Assembly: GCF_018390695.1 (NCBI RefSeq)
Contig: NZ_JAHBGF010000011.1
Span: forward strand, 186,001 to 250,000
DNA from: Ancylobacter sonchi
Lineage (GTDB): Bacteria; Pseudomonadota; Alphaproteobacteria; Rhizobiales; Xanthobacteraceae
Direction: 5' to 3'
Length of the DNA: 64,000 nt
Part shown: one piece after another, positions 1 to 8,847 of the stretch
Layout: every line of letters begins with the position of its first letter
Position numbering within the stretch: position 1 is the stretch's first letter
Translations under genes and position numbers: made by a program
Notes under the pieces: generated by a model
Seen by the model: the letters and a program-made list of their open reading frames with translations, nothing else
Told to the model about the DNA's origin: nothing
The model's database searches: none

Positions 1-1
1 C

Positions 2-1393
<1,392 letters not shown>

Positions 1394-1519
1394 ACGCCTG
1401 GCTGAACACTCGGCGCGCCGGCCCCCGAGTCGGCGCGTCCCTTGCCGCAGGGCCATATTGACCCGGCGGGCTCCCGGATCGAAGAAGGCTGGAAAGCTCC
1501 GGTCGGTGCGAGGTCCCCC

Positions 1520-2206
1520 ATGAATGTCGTCATGCTGCTCTATCCCAACCTCACGCAGCTCGATCTCACCGGCCCGTTCGAGGTATTCTCACGGTTTGCC
1601 GAGCTCCGGCGCCACTTGGTGTGGAAAACCCTCGATCCCATCGTCGATAGCGGCGGCCTGCGGCTGCTGCCGAGCGTCACCTTCGCCGATTGCCCGCCGG
1701 CCGACATCCTGTTCGTGCCGGGCGGCCCCGGCCAGCTGGCGCTGATGGAAGATGCCGAGACGCTGGATTTCCTGCGCCGGCAGGCGGCCGGCGCGCAGTA
1801 CGTCACCTCTGTCTGCACGGGATCGCTGGTGCTCGCCGCCGCCGGCCTACTGGGCGGACGGCGCGCCACCTCGCACTGGCTGTCGCTGGACCAGCTCGCC
1901 CTGTTGGGCGCCCAGCCGGTCGCCGAGCGCGTGGTGATGGACGGCAACGTGGTCACCGGCGCTGGCGTCACCTCCGGCATCGACTTCGCACTGACGCTGA
2001 CCGCCCATATTTTCGGCCGCGAGCGGGCGGAGCGGGCGCAGCTCTTCATGGAGTACGATCCGGCGCCGCCCTTTCCCGGCGGCTCGCCCGCGAGCAGCGA
2101 TCCCTCCCTCACCGCGCTGATTCGGGCCGAGACCAGCGCCTTCCAGGAGACGCGGCGCGCGGTCGCCCGGCGGGTTGCCGCGGCCGCGCGGGACGACCGC
2201 GCATGA
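1520..2206 (+). CDS. DJ-1/PfpI family protein, isonitrile hydratase-like
   Basis: A 228-residue class I glutamine amidotransferase-like protein of the DJ-1/PfpI superfamily. It resembles isonitrile hydratase (InhA) and the N-terminal half of GlxA regulators but has no C-terminal AraC HTH. The nucleophile elbow is TSVCTGS with Cys99; Asp15 and Glu21 in LDLTGPFEVF sit in the usual acidic positions. I chose ATG 1520 (MNVVMLLYPN) over the in-frame ATG at 1442 because family members begin directly with the first beta strand. The stop overlaps the start of the next gene (ATGA), so the two are probably translationally coupled. The substrate is unknown. Confidence 0.85.
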   Translation: MNVVMLLYPNLTQLDLTGPFEVFSRFAELRRHLVWKTLDPIVDSGGLRLLPSVTFADCPPADILFVPGGPGQLALMEDAETLDFLRRQAAGAQYVTSVCTGSLVLAAAGLLGGRRATSHWLSLDQLALLGAQPVAERVVMDGNVVTGAGVTSGIDFALTLTAHIFGRERAERAQLFMEYDPAPPFPGGSPASSDPSLTALIRAETSAFQETRRAVARRVAAAARDDRA

Positions 2207-2634
2207 ACCCGGTCCGCCCCGTCGCCGCCGTGCTCGCGGTCGTCATCCGCGACGCGCGCCTCCTCCTGGTGCGCCGTGCCAATCCGCCGGACCAGGGGCG
2301 CTGGGGCTATCCGGGCGGGCGAATCGAGTGGGGCGAGCCGTTCCGCGACGCCGCCCTGCGCGAGCTGATGGAGGAGACCGGCATCGCCGCCGATTCGCCG
2401 GAGCTGATCGACGTGCTCGACTTCATCGAGGCCGATGCGGCCGGGACGCTCGCGCATCATTTCGCGATGATCGCGGTCGCCTGCCGCTGGCGGTCCGGCG
2501 AGGGCGAGGCCGCCGACGACGCGCTGGAGACCGGCTGGTTCACTCTTCCCGAGGTCGAGCGGATGGGACGCGCCGCCAGCGACAAGGTCGGTGTCATCGC
2601 CCGGCGGGCCCTGCGCCTGCCGCCGTCGGACTGA
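2203..2634 (+). CDS. Nudix hydrolase
   Basis: A 143-residue Nudix hydrolase, a family that cleaves nucleoside diphosphates linked to another moiety. The complete Nudix box GX5EX7REUXEEXGU is visible from GGRIEWGE to RELMEETGI at about residues 38-60. The start ATG at 2203 overlaps the stop of the DJ-1 gene by 4 bases, and the two form a short operon. The substrate cannot be told from sequence; ADP-ribose, (d)NTPs or sugar nucleotides are all possible. Confidence 0.9.
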   Translation: MNPVRPVAAVLAVVIRDARLLLVRRANPPDQGRWGYPGGRIEWGEPFRDAALRELMEETGIAADSPELIDVLDFIEADAAGTLAHHFAMIAVACRWRSGEGEAADDALETGWFTLPEVERMGRAASDKVGVIARRALRLPPSD

Positions 2635-2650
2635 GCCTCCGCAAACGAAA

Positions 2651-2672
2651 AGGGCCTCCCGAAGGAGGCCCT
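2651..2672 (-). terminator. Rho-independent terminator of oxlT1, possibly bidirectional
   Basis: Perfect 9-bp stem AGGGCCTCC / GGAGGCCCT with a CGAA loop. Read on the minus strand it is followed by TTTTCGTTT, so it mainly ends the transporter gene at 2736-4052. It may also stop the Nudix operon coming from the left. Confidence 0.8.
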
Positions 2673-2735
2673 GCCGTAGCGTGGTGTCGGCGCGGGAATT
2701 GCCGAGGCGCCCCCGCGCCGGATGCGGAATGCGGA

Positions 2736-4052
2736 TCAGGCGTGCGCCGAGGCGGTACCTGCCGTCGCCACCGGACCGGTGGAGGACTTGGCGACATGGT
2801 TCGCCAGCGTCTTCGGCAGCAGCGTCACCGCGAGGAAGGCGGCGAACAGGTCCATGGCGGCCACGGTATAGAGCACGCTCGACCAGGTGCCGGTGGCTTC
2901 CATCAGGAGGTTGCCGACCGGCACGAACAGCGCGCCGATGCCCTTGGCGCAGTAGAGCACGCCGTAGATCTTGCCGATGTGCTTGGTGCCGAAGGCGTCG
3001 CCGGCCAGCGCCGAGAACAGCGAGTAGACTTCGCCCCAGGCCAGGAACACCACGCCGGACAGGATCAGGAACGCCCACGGATTGTGGCCGAAATAGCCGA
3101 GCGCGATGATGCCGACGCCTTCGAGGGAGAAGGCGATCACCATGGTCTTCTCACGGCCGATATGGTCGGAGATCCAGCCGAACAGCGGACGCGAGATACC
3201 GTTCATGATGCGGTCGAGCATCAGGGCGAGCGGCAGGGCGGCCATGGTGAAGAAGTACAGGTTGACCTTGAACTCCTTCACGCCGAGGTCCTGCGCGATG
3301 ACGCCGAGCTGGGCGACCGCCATCATGCCGCCGGTGACGACGCAGGTGAACATGAGGAGCATCAGCCAGAACAGCTTGGTGTTCAGCGCTTCCTTCAGCG
3401 TGTAGTCGCGACGGCTCTGGTTGAGCTTCTCGGACGCCTTGACCTGGCCGGCCTTCGGCGACTGGAGGAACCAAGCGGCGACGAAGGCGAGACCGCCCTG
3501 CAGCAGGCCGAAGAAGAAGAAGGTCTCCTGGAAGCCGGCGCTCTCGATCATCGAGGCGATCGGCAGGATGGTGGCGGCCGAGCCGGCGCCGAAGCCACCC
3601 GCGGTGAGGCCGACGGCGAGACCGCGGCGATCCGGGAACCACTTCAGGGCGTTGTTGATGCAGGTGGCGTAGATGCAGCCGACGCCGATGCCGCCCACCG
3701 CCGCGCCGACATAGAAGCCGGTCAGGCTGGCAGCCTGCGAATTGAGCACCCAGGCCGCGCCGATCATGATCGCGCCGAAGGCGACCATCACGCGGGGGCC
3801 GAACTTGTCGATGAAGTAGCCTTCAATCGGCGCCAGCCAGGTCTGCACCAGCACGAAGATGGTGAACGCGATCTGGATCGAGGCGCGTTCCCAGCCGAAG
3901 GTCTTCTGGATTTCGGGAACGAACAGCGTCCACGCGTACTGGATGTTGGCGGTCGCCACCATGCAGACGATGCCGACGATCAGCTGGAGCCAGCGCCTGC
4001 TTTCGGAAAAATCCTTACCCGGCCCGAGGGCCGCAGTGGTTGGGGTAGCCAT
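2736..4052 (-). CDS. oxlT: Oxalate/formate antiporter, MFS OxlT family (copy 1)
   Basis: A 438-residue 12-TM major facilitator transporter of the oxalate:formate antiporter family, inferred to exchange external oxalate for internal formate. Residues match the two substrate-binding charges of Oxalobacter OxlT (Arg272 and Lys355): Arg288 in NGISRPLFGW and Lys370 in YCAKGIGA, 82 residues apart against 83 there. DRRG after TM4 and SDHIGRE are MFS loop motifs. ATG 4052 is preceded by AAGGAG at good spacing. A paralogue lies just upstream at 4911-6209, separated by an AT-rich stretch. The oxc/frc neighbours support oxalate as substrate. Confidence 0.92.
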   Translation of the reverse strand: MATPTTAALGPGKDFSESRRWLQLIVGIVCMVATANIQYAWTLFVPEIQKTFGWERASIQIAFTIFVLVQTWLAPIEGYFIDKFGPRVMVAFGAIMIGAAWVLNSQAASLTGFYVGAAVGGIGVGCIYATCINNALKWFPDRRGLAVGLTAGGFGAGSAATILPIASMIESAGFQETFFFFGLLQGGLAFVAAWFLQSPKAGQVKASEKLNQSRRDYTLKEALNTKLFWLMLLMFTCVVTGGMMAVAQLGVIAQDLGVKEFKVNLYFFTMAALPLALMLDRIMNGISRPLFGWISDHIGREKTMVIAFSLEGVGIIALGYFGHNPWAFLILSGVVFLAWGEVYSLFSALAGDAFGTKHIGKIYGVLYCAKGIGALFVPVGNLLMEATGTWSSVLYTVAAMDLFAAFLAVTLLPKTLANHVAKSSTGPVATAGTASAHA

Positions 4053-4248
4053 CGAATTCTCCTTGAACGATTTCTTCCGCTTTAGGGTCCGGCAGGCGCC
4101 GGATTTGCTGTTGTTGGACGCCCCGGCCACGCGTGGCCGCCAGGACGACAGAGTCGACCGGATCGCCCGCCGGACATGCCGTCCGGGCGCCGATGCCATG
4201 TGCAGGATGTGGCGGGAGGTCGGGACAGCGCCCGGCTCGCCTCGACGT

Positions 4249-4305
4249 CTAGCGACGCGAGGTACTGAGCCGACGATGGGGCGCCATTGACGTGGACATG
4301 CCCAT
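4249..4305 (-). CDS. Possible 18-residue leader peptide ORF before oxlT1
   Basis: A short ORF, MGMSTSMAPHRRLSTSRR, has a very good Shine-Dalgarno (AGGAG 8 bases before the ATG) and ends with TAG about 200 bases before the oxlT1 start. The Arg/Ser-rich tail and the position in a long leader suggest a regulatory upstream ORF. No homology is claimed; the evidence is only the ribosome-binding site and the position. Confidence 0.35.
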   Translation of the reverse strand: MGMSTSMAPHRRLSTSRR

Positions 4306-4529
4306 GAACGTTCTCCTCTCCCGAATGCACCCGCCGTTGACCGGCCTTTTCGGTCGCTCCGTTCTGGCAACGGGCGCCGGCGTTTCTGCTTGGCCGTGGA
4401 CGGCGCTGCGTCCTCCCACGGCAACCGCCCTTGCGGGGCGGACAATCGTTTCGGGTGGTGGCCTCTTTTCTCGCGCCACAGATGACGCAAGGTACCCAGC
4501 CAGACCCGTTAAGAGAGCATCATAATCCA

Positions 4530-4546
4530 CAATATTATGTATGCCA
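4530..4546. promoter_or_regulatory. Candidate GntR operator (site A)
   Basis: Reads CAATAT-TATGT-ATGCCA, with a right half-site like the TGGTAT-N5-ATACCA motif found at six other places in this island. It lies in the AT-rich island upstream of the leader ORF and oxlT1. Its left half is degenerate, making it the weakest member along with site B. Confidence 0.45.
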
Positions 4547-4852
4547 ATCTCATTTTGACGTTTATGTCGCAGGTATCCGTTAGAGATATTTGCAAATATA
4601 CTTTTTTATATTGAGAATTATATGGAAATTCAAGCATCGATATTTCCAGATATACATAGTTATATTAAAATTATATCGAAATATAAATGACACACTCTAG
4701 GTCATTTTCACTGAATAACACATTCACAGAGACATAACGCAGCGTCACAAAATGGCGGCGAATGCCTTCGTTTCGCCTCGATCAACCGCCGCATCTCCTA
4801 ACGTCAATTTTGAATCGTTCGCGAATGAGCGGGCCTATGGCACAAACAAAAA

Positions 4853-4874
4853 GGGCGCGCCTCGCGGCGCGCCC
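4853..4874 (-). terminator. Rho-independent terminator of oxlT2
   Basis: Perfect 9-bp stem GGGCGCGCC / GGCGCGCCC with loop TCGC. On the minus strand it is followed by TTTTTGTTTG, a classical T-rich tail, 37 bases past the stop of the second transporter gene. Confidence 0.9.
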
Positions 4875-4910
4875 TCAAAAGGACTGAAGAAACGGTGGTC
4901 GGCGGGCCGA

Positions 4911-6209
4911 TCACTCGGCGGCGACGGCCCCCAGCTTGGCAGCCTTGGCCGCTTCGGCGTGCGAGCGGCGCAGCGGCTTCAGGATCACCAGCGCCATGAT
5001 GGCGGCGATGATGTTCAGCGCGGCGGCGGTCACGAACACCGCGTGCCAGGAGCCCGTCATGGTGGTGATGATGCTGGTGAACGGCACGATGATCGCCGCA
5101 GTGCCCTTGGCGGTGTAGAGCAGACCGGCATTGGTGGTGGCGAACTTCGAGCCGAAGGCGTCGCCGCACATCGCCGGGAACAGCGAGTAGATCTCGCCCC
5201 AGGCGAAGAAGACGAGGCCGGTCAGGATGACGAACAGCACCGGGTTGGAGCCGAACACCGACAGCGCGTAGATGCCGACGCCCTCGATGGCGAAGGCCAG
5301 GAACATGGTGTTCTCACGGCCGATATGGTCGGATACCCAGCCGAAGAACGGACGGGTCAGGCCGTTCAGCACGCGGTCGATCGCAGCGGCGAAGGTGAGC
5401 GCCGGCAGGGTGATGCCGATCAGGCTGACCGGGATGTCGGCGATGCCGAAGTCCTTGGCGATCGGGCCGAGCTGGGCAGTCGCCATCAGGCCGCCAGCGG
5501 CCATCATGACGAACATCGCGTACATCACCCAGAACAGCGGGGTGGTGAGCATCTCCTTGGGCGAGAAGTCACGGGCGGTCTGGGCGACCTTGGAGGCGAC
5601 GTTCACGGCGAAGGCGGCGATCTGCTCCTTCTTCGGCGCGATGAGGAACAGGGCGAGCACGGTGATGACGATGCCCTGGCCGATGCCGAAATACAGGAAG
5701 GCCGCCTCGTAGCCCTGATTCTTGATCATGTTCTGGATCGGGATGACGGTCAGCGCCGAGCCCGCGCCGAAGCCGGCGGCGGTGATGCCGGCGGCGAGGC
5801 CGCGACGATCCGGGAACCACTTCAGCGAGTTGCCGACGCAGGTGCCGTAGACCGCGCCGGCGCCGATGCCGCCGACGGCCGCGCCGACATAGAGCATGGT
5901 CAGCGAGGCGGCATAGGCGTTGATGACCCAGGCGAGGCCGCACATGACGCCGCCGAACAGCACCACGATGCGCGGGCCGTACTTGTCGACGAACCAGCCC
6001 TCGACCGGCACCAGCCAGGTCTCGGTAACGATGAAGATGGAGAAGGCCACCTGGATGGCGGCGCGATCCCAGCCGTGACGCTCCTGGATCGGGTTCACGA
6101 AGAACGTCCAGCCGTACTGCATGTTGGCGATCATGCACATGCAGATCACACCGAACACGAGCTGCAGCCAGCGTGTCTTACTCAGAGATGACGTAACGGC
6201 AGTTGTCAT
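4911..6209 (-). CDS. oxlT: Oxalate/formate antiporter, MFS OxlT family (copy 2)
   Basis: A 432-residue paralogue of the transporter at 2736-4052, with 12 predicted TM helices and the same inferred oxalate:formate exchange. The diagnostic charges are again present: Arg286 in NGLTRPFFGW and Lys368 in LLYTAKGTAA, 82 residues apart. I chose ATG 6209 (MTTAVTSS) because GAGGAAG precedes it at good spacing; an in-frame ATG at 6230 would add seven residues. The gene runs divergently from gntR1 (6658) across a 448-bp region holding candidate operators, and has its own terminator. Two copies may differ in affinity or in the partner ion. Confidence 0.92.
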   Translation of the reverse strand: MTTAVTSSLSKTRWLQLVFGVICMCMIANMQYGWTFFVNPIQERHGWDRAAIQVAFSIFIVTETWLVPVEGWFVDKYGPRIVVLFGGVMCGLAWVINAYAASLTMLYVGAAVGGIGAGAVYGTCVGNSLKWFPDRRGLAAGITAAGFGAGSALTVIPIQNMIKNQGYEAAFLYFGIGQGIVITVLALFLIAPKKEQIAAFAVNVASKVAQTARDFSPKEMLTTPLFWVMYAMFVMMAAGGLMATAQLGPIAKDFGIADIPVSLIGITLPALTFAAAIDRVLNGLTRPFFGWVSDHIGRENTMFLAFAIEGVGIYALSVFGSNPVLFVILTGLVFFAWGEIYSLFPAMCGDAFGSKFATTNAGLLYTAKGTAAIIVPFTSIITTMTGSWHAVFVTAAALNIIAAIMALVILKPLRRSHAEAAKAAKLGAVAAE

Positions 6210-6341
6210 GGCTTCCTCGAACGTTTCCAAACGTAATGGGTCGGCTGAACGCCGTCTTGTTATTGGTTCTTCCGTATAGTCCGGGCTGCTAACGCCACGT
6301 GAGCTGACGGATCGGAAGCACGTATACTACGAATTTTCGGT

Positions 6342-6362
6342 TATGCAAAATTTTGCATACCA
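6342..6362. promoter_or_regulatory. 18-bp palindrome and candidate GntR operator (site B)
   Basis: TATGCAAAATTTTGCATA at 6342-6359 is a perfect palindrome. Its right arm runs into ATACCA (ends 6362), the half-site of the shared TGGTAT-N5-ATACCA motif. It lies 132 bases upstream of the oxlT2 start, a plausible place for control of that transporter. Confidence 0.6.
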
Positions 6363-6531
6363 GCAATGCGCAATTTTTTTCTCTAGGTAATGACGCAACG
6401 TAACATTCCGTAAGGTAATTACTTAACGTCAACTTGGTGCCGTCTCCACGTCGAAGGCGCCGACGCCGGGCAAGCCAGTGCCGTTCCCGCGCCTGGGCGG
6501 GCGTCGAAGTGCGCATTGCATCGGTGGCCTG

Positions 6532-6548
6532 TGGTATACGATGATCCA
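6532..6548. promoter_or_regulatory. Candidate GntR operator (site C)
   Basis: TGGTAT-ACGAT-GATCCA has a perfect left half-site and a partial right one of the shared 17-bp motif. It is 109 bases upstream of the gntR1 GTG start, consistent with autoregulation. Confidence 0.5.
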
Positions 6549-6657
6549 GTGCGATCATTCTTCCGGAAGATTCGCGCGCTCCGGCAACGGTCTCGACACC
6601 GATGCCGCTCCCGTTCCGCTCAGGAGCGGCCGCACAAGCCTAGACGAGGGAATCGCC

Positions 6658-7359
6658 GTGGAAGCCGCCGACACTCAAGCCCGCCTCAACATCACGCCCC
6701 TCGCCGCCAATACCAGCCTGCGCGCCCTCGCTTATGACGCCATCAAGAAGGCGATCACCGAGATGGACCTGTACGGGCAGGACAACGAGATCCGGCTCGA
6801 TGAGCGGCAGTTGTCGCAGGACCTCGGGGTCAGCCGGACGCCGATCCGCGAGGCGCTCACCGTGCTGGAGCAGGAGGGCTTCGTGCGCTCGGTGCCGCGG
6901 CGCGGCATCTTCGTGGTGCGCAAGTCCAAGCGCGAGATCATCGACATGATCATCGTCTGGGCGGCGCTGGAGAGCATGGCCGCCCGGCTCGCCGCCACCC
7001 GCGCCAGCGATCGCGACCTCGCCGAGCTGCGCGACGTGTTCCACGATTTCGAGGCCGAGGCGCCGGCCGACCACATGAACGAGTATTCCGACGCCAATAT
7101 CCGCTTCCACCAGACCATCATCCGGCTGTCGGGCTGCGAGATGATCGGCGAGATGACGGCGAATCTGTTCATCCACATCCGCGGCATCCGCGCTGTGTCG
7201 ATGCGGCAGGAGAATCGCTCCGAGCGTTCGCTGCAGGAGCATCGCGCGATCATCGCCGCGCTCGTCGCCCGCGACGTCGATCTCGCCGAGCGGCTGGTCC
7301 GCGAGCACACGCTCGGCCTCGCCGCCCATGTGGAAAAGCACGGCAAGTTCCTGACCTGA
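6658..7359 (+). CDS. GntR-family regulator, FadR/FCD subfamily (copy 1)
   Basis: A 233-residue DNA-binding regulator. The N-terminal winged HTH (about residues 20-90) contains the family hallmark SRTPIREA, followed by an FCD ligand-binding domain with the usual metal-binding His positions (FHQTIIRLSG). I chose GTG 6658 with GAGGGAATCGCC before it; an in-frame ATG at 6541 would give a longer, unlikely N-terminus overlapping site C. Its place between the oxalate transporters and oxc suggests control by oxalate, glyoxylate or a related acid. It is a clear paralogue of the next gene. Confidence 0.88.
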   Translation: MEAADTQARLNITPLAANTSLRALAYDAIKKAITEMDLYGQDNEIRLDERQLSQDLGVSRTPIREALTVLEQEGFVRSVPRRGIFVVRKSKREIIDMIIVWAALESMAARLAATRASDRDLAELRDVFHDFEAEAPADHMNEYSDANIRFHQTIIRLSGCEMIGEMTANLFIHIRGIRAVSMRQENRSERSLQEHRAIIAALVARDVDLAERLVREHTLGLAAHVEKHGKFLT

Positions 7360-7664
7360 CCCTATTCCGGGAACGCGCCGCCCTGCTTCGGCGCCGCCGG
7401 CGTGACCGGCGCGCCTTGTTCGATGCCTGAAACGGTATCATTGGGTAGAAAACTGCCGGAACGGCAGGACCTCGCGCAGCGTCTCCTCTCAGCTTCGTGA
7501 AAGCCGCCCGTCAGCCGCCGCGCCGGCCTCCCGCACACGCTGAAGCCCCGTTAGCGAAAGCACGGATTTCCGCCATTTCCGGCCCGGCAGGCCCCTCTGG
7601 CGCGAACATTTCGTTCCCTCAGGCAGCAAAGTGTTCAGGCGCACTCGCCATACGACTTCCGTCG

Positions 7665-7681
7665 TGGTATATTGCATACGC
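7665..7681. promoter_or_regulatory. Candidate GntR operator (site D)
   Basis: TGGTAT-ATTGC-ATACGC: perfect left half-site, with the right half matching four of six bases of the shared motif. It lies about 115 bases before site E, so the pair could support cooperative or looping control of gntR2. Confidence 0.55.
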
Positions 7682-7795
7682 AACGATGGAACGCAGGATG
7701 CCAAGGCCTCTTAGAAGGCTGATCCATCGAGAGAAATGGTTATGGGATGGAAGCGCCGCGGTCTCCGCGGGGACGGGGATCGCCGATTGACATGC

Positions 7796-7815
7796 TGGTA
7801 TTTGGTATGCCAAAT
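7796..7815. promoter_or_regulatory. Candidate GntR operator (site E, best match)
   Basis: TGGTAT-TTGGT-ATGCCA at 7796-7812, which also contains the nested inverted repeat TTTGG-TATG-CCAAA. It sits 47 bases before the gntR2 start and differs by one base in 17 from the site before the panE-like gene (19950-19966, opposite strand). Confidence 0.7.
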
Positions 7816-7859
7816 TTCGACGAAATCCGCGGCGGGCTCGTCCCGGTGAGGGTTTTGTC

Positions 7860-8585
7860 GTGAATACGAAGGCAGCGTTGAACAAGAGATGGCAGAGCGG
7901 CGACAATGGCTTGGCTATTGAGCGTCTGCCGGCAAAGGAGAGCTTCAAGAGCAGGGCTTATGCCGCTCTGAAGGAAGCCATCACCAATATGAACATTTAC
8001 GGCTCGGACGAGCCGTTGCTGCTCGACGAGCGGGACATTTCGGAGCGCCTTGGCGCGAGCCGCACGCCGATCCGCGAAGCGGTGGCGATGCTGGAGCAGG
8101 AAGGCCTGCTCAGGGCTGTGCCGAGGCGGGGTATTTTGGTGGTTCGCCGCACCAAGGCCGAGGTCATCGAGATGATCGAGGCCTGGGCGGCGCTGGAAAG
8201 CATGGCGGCTCGCCTCGCGACGGCTCGCGCGAGCGATGAGGCGATCGCCGAACTGAGGGCGTTTTTCAAGGAGTTCGATCTGAACCGGATCGAGCGCGAA
8301 CGGTGCGACGAATATTCGACCGCGAATATCGCGTTCCACCAGGCGCTGATCCGGCTGAGCGGCTCCTCTCTTCTCGCGGCGATGACGGACAACCTGTTCT
8401 TTCATGTACGGGCCATCCGCCATCGCACGATCTTCGAGATGGACCGGGCGCAACGTTCGGCGTCCGACCATCTCGAAATCATCCAGGCTATCGAGGCGCG
8501 GGACGCAGACCGCGCCGAGCGTTTGGTTCGTGACCATACGCTCCGGCTGGCGAGGCATGTCGAGAGCCACGTGAACCTTGACTAG
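7860..8585 (+). CDS. GntR-family regulator, FadR/FCD subfamily (copy 2)
   Basis: A 241-residue paralogue of the regulator at 6658-7359. It shares long identical runs such as SRTPIREA, PRRGI and WAALESMAARLA across the winged HTH and the start of the FCD domain. The GTG start has GAGGG about 8 bases before it and begins the longest family-like product. Operator-like sites lie directly upstream. It is transcribed toward oxc, 262 bases away. The C-terminal effector domains of the two copies diverge more than their HTH domains, so they may read different ligands while sharing operators. Confidence 0.88.
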   Translation: MNTKAALNKRWQSGDNGLAIERLPAKESFKSRAYAALKEAITNMNIYGSDEPLLLDERDISERLGASRTPIREAVAMLEQEGLLRAVPRRGILVVRRTKAEVIEMIEAWAALESMAARLATARASDEAIAELRAFFKEFDLNRIERERCDEYSTANIAFHQALIRLSGSSLLAAMTDNLFFHVRAIRHRTIFEMDRAQRSASDHLEIIQAIEARDADRAERLVRDHTLRLARHVESHVNLD

Positions 8586-8847
8586 AGCGGAGGACCGGCC
8601 ACGGCCGGTTCGCCGACGGGACATGTCGAAGACATGGGATGTGAAGGCATGGGTAAGGAAGCGATGCACGCGGAACGCAGGCCGGCAGGTTCGCCGGTTG
8701 CTGATCGCCTGCCGGAAGACCGCCGCCGGGACGGCGCGGTTCGACGACGACGCTCCCTCATCCGGCCCGGCCCTGGCTCCGATGGGCCCCAGACTCTGGT
8801 GATGATCTTCAGAAACGGTGCAGACAAGATTTCCGGGAGGAAGCAGG

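Larger units (their letters stand above)
4053..4910. other. 858-bp intergenic region with AT-rich promoter island
   Basis: No full-size gene is visible. The region from about 4520 to 4740 is strikingly AT-rich compared with the roughly 65-70% GC surroundings. It probably holds promoter elements for oxlT1 (leftward), with a candidate GntR operator at 4530-4546. That implies a leader of several hundred bases before oxlT1, which contains the short ORF at 4249-4305 and a GGCCACGCGTGGCC palindrome near 4124-4137. The terminator of the second transporter lies at 4853-4874. Confidence 0.6.
6210..6657. other. Divergent promoter region between oxlT2 and gntR1
   Basis: 448 bp without a gene. It contains a moderately AT-rich segment (about 6310-6425), an 18-bp perfect palindrome at 6342-6359 overlapping site B, and site C at 6532-6548. 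It is expected to carry the promoters of oxlT2 (leftward) and gntR1 (rightward). Confidence 0.6.
7360..7859. other. 500-bp promoter region upstream of gntR2
   Basis: No convincing gene. The first 280 bases hold nothing I recognise. The distal part carries two members of the 17-bp operator family, sites D (7665-7681) and E (7796-7812), before the GTG start of gntR2. Confidence 0.55.

Noticed and set aside
1540-3078. Long minus-strand open frame across the DJ-1, Nudix and transporter 3' region
   Set aside because: It is the antisense shadow of GC-rich coding DNA. Its translation is Arg/Gly/Ser-rich with no family similarity, and the plus-strand genes have clear motifs.
4752-6191. 479-codon plus-strand frame opposite oxlT2
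   Set aside because: The product is a His/Asp/Gly/Arg-rich string typical of antisense reading, while the minus-strand frame gives a full MFS transporter.
8591-8606. GC-rich hairpin ACCGGC-CACG-GCCGGT right after gntR2
   Set aside because: It has no T-tract, and such short GC-rich palindromes are frequent by chance at this base composition.
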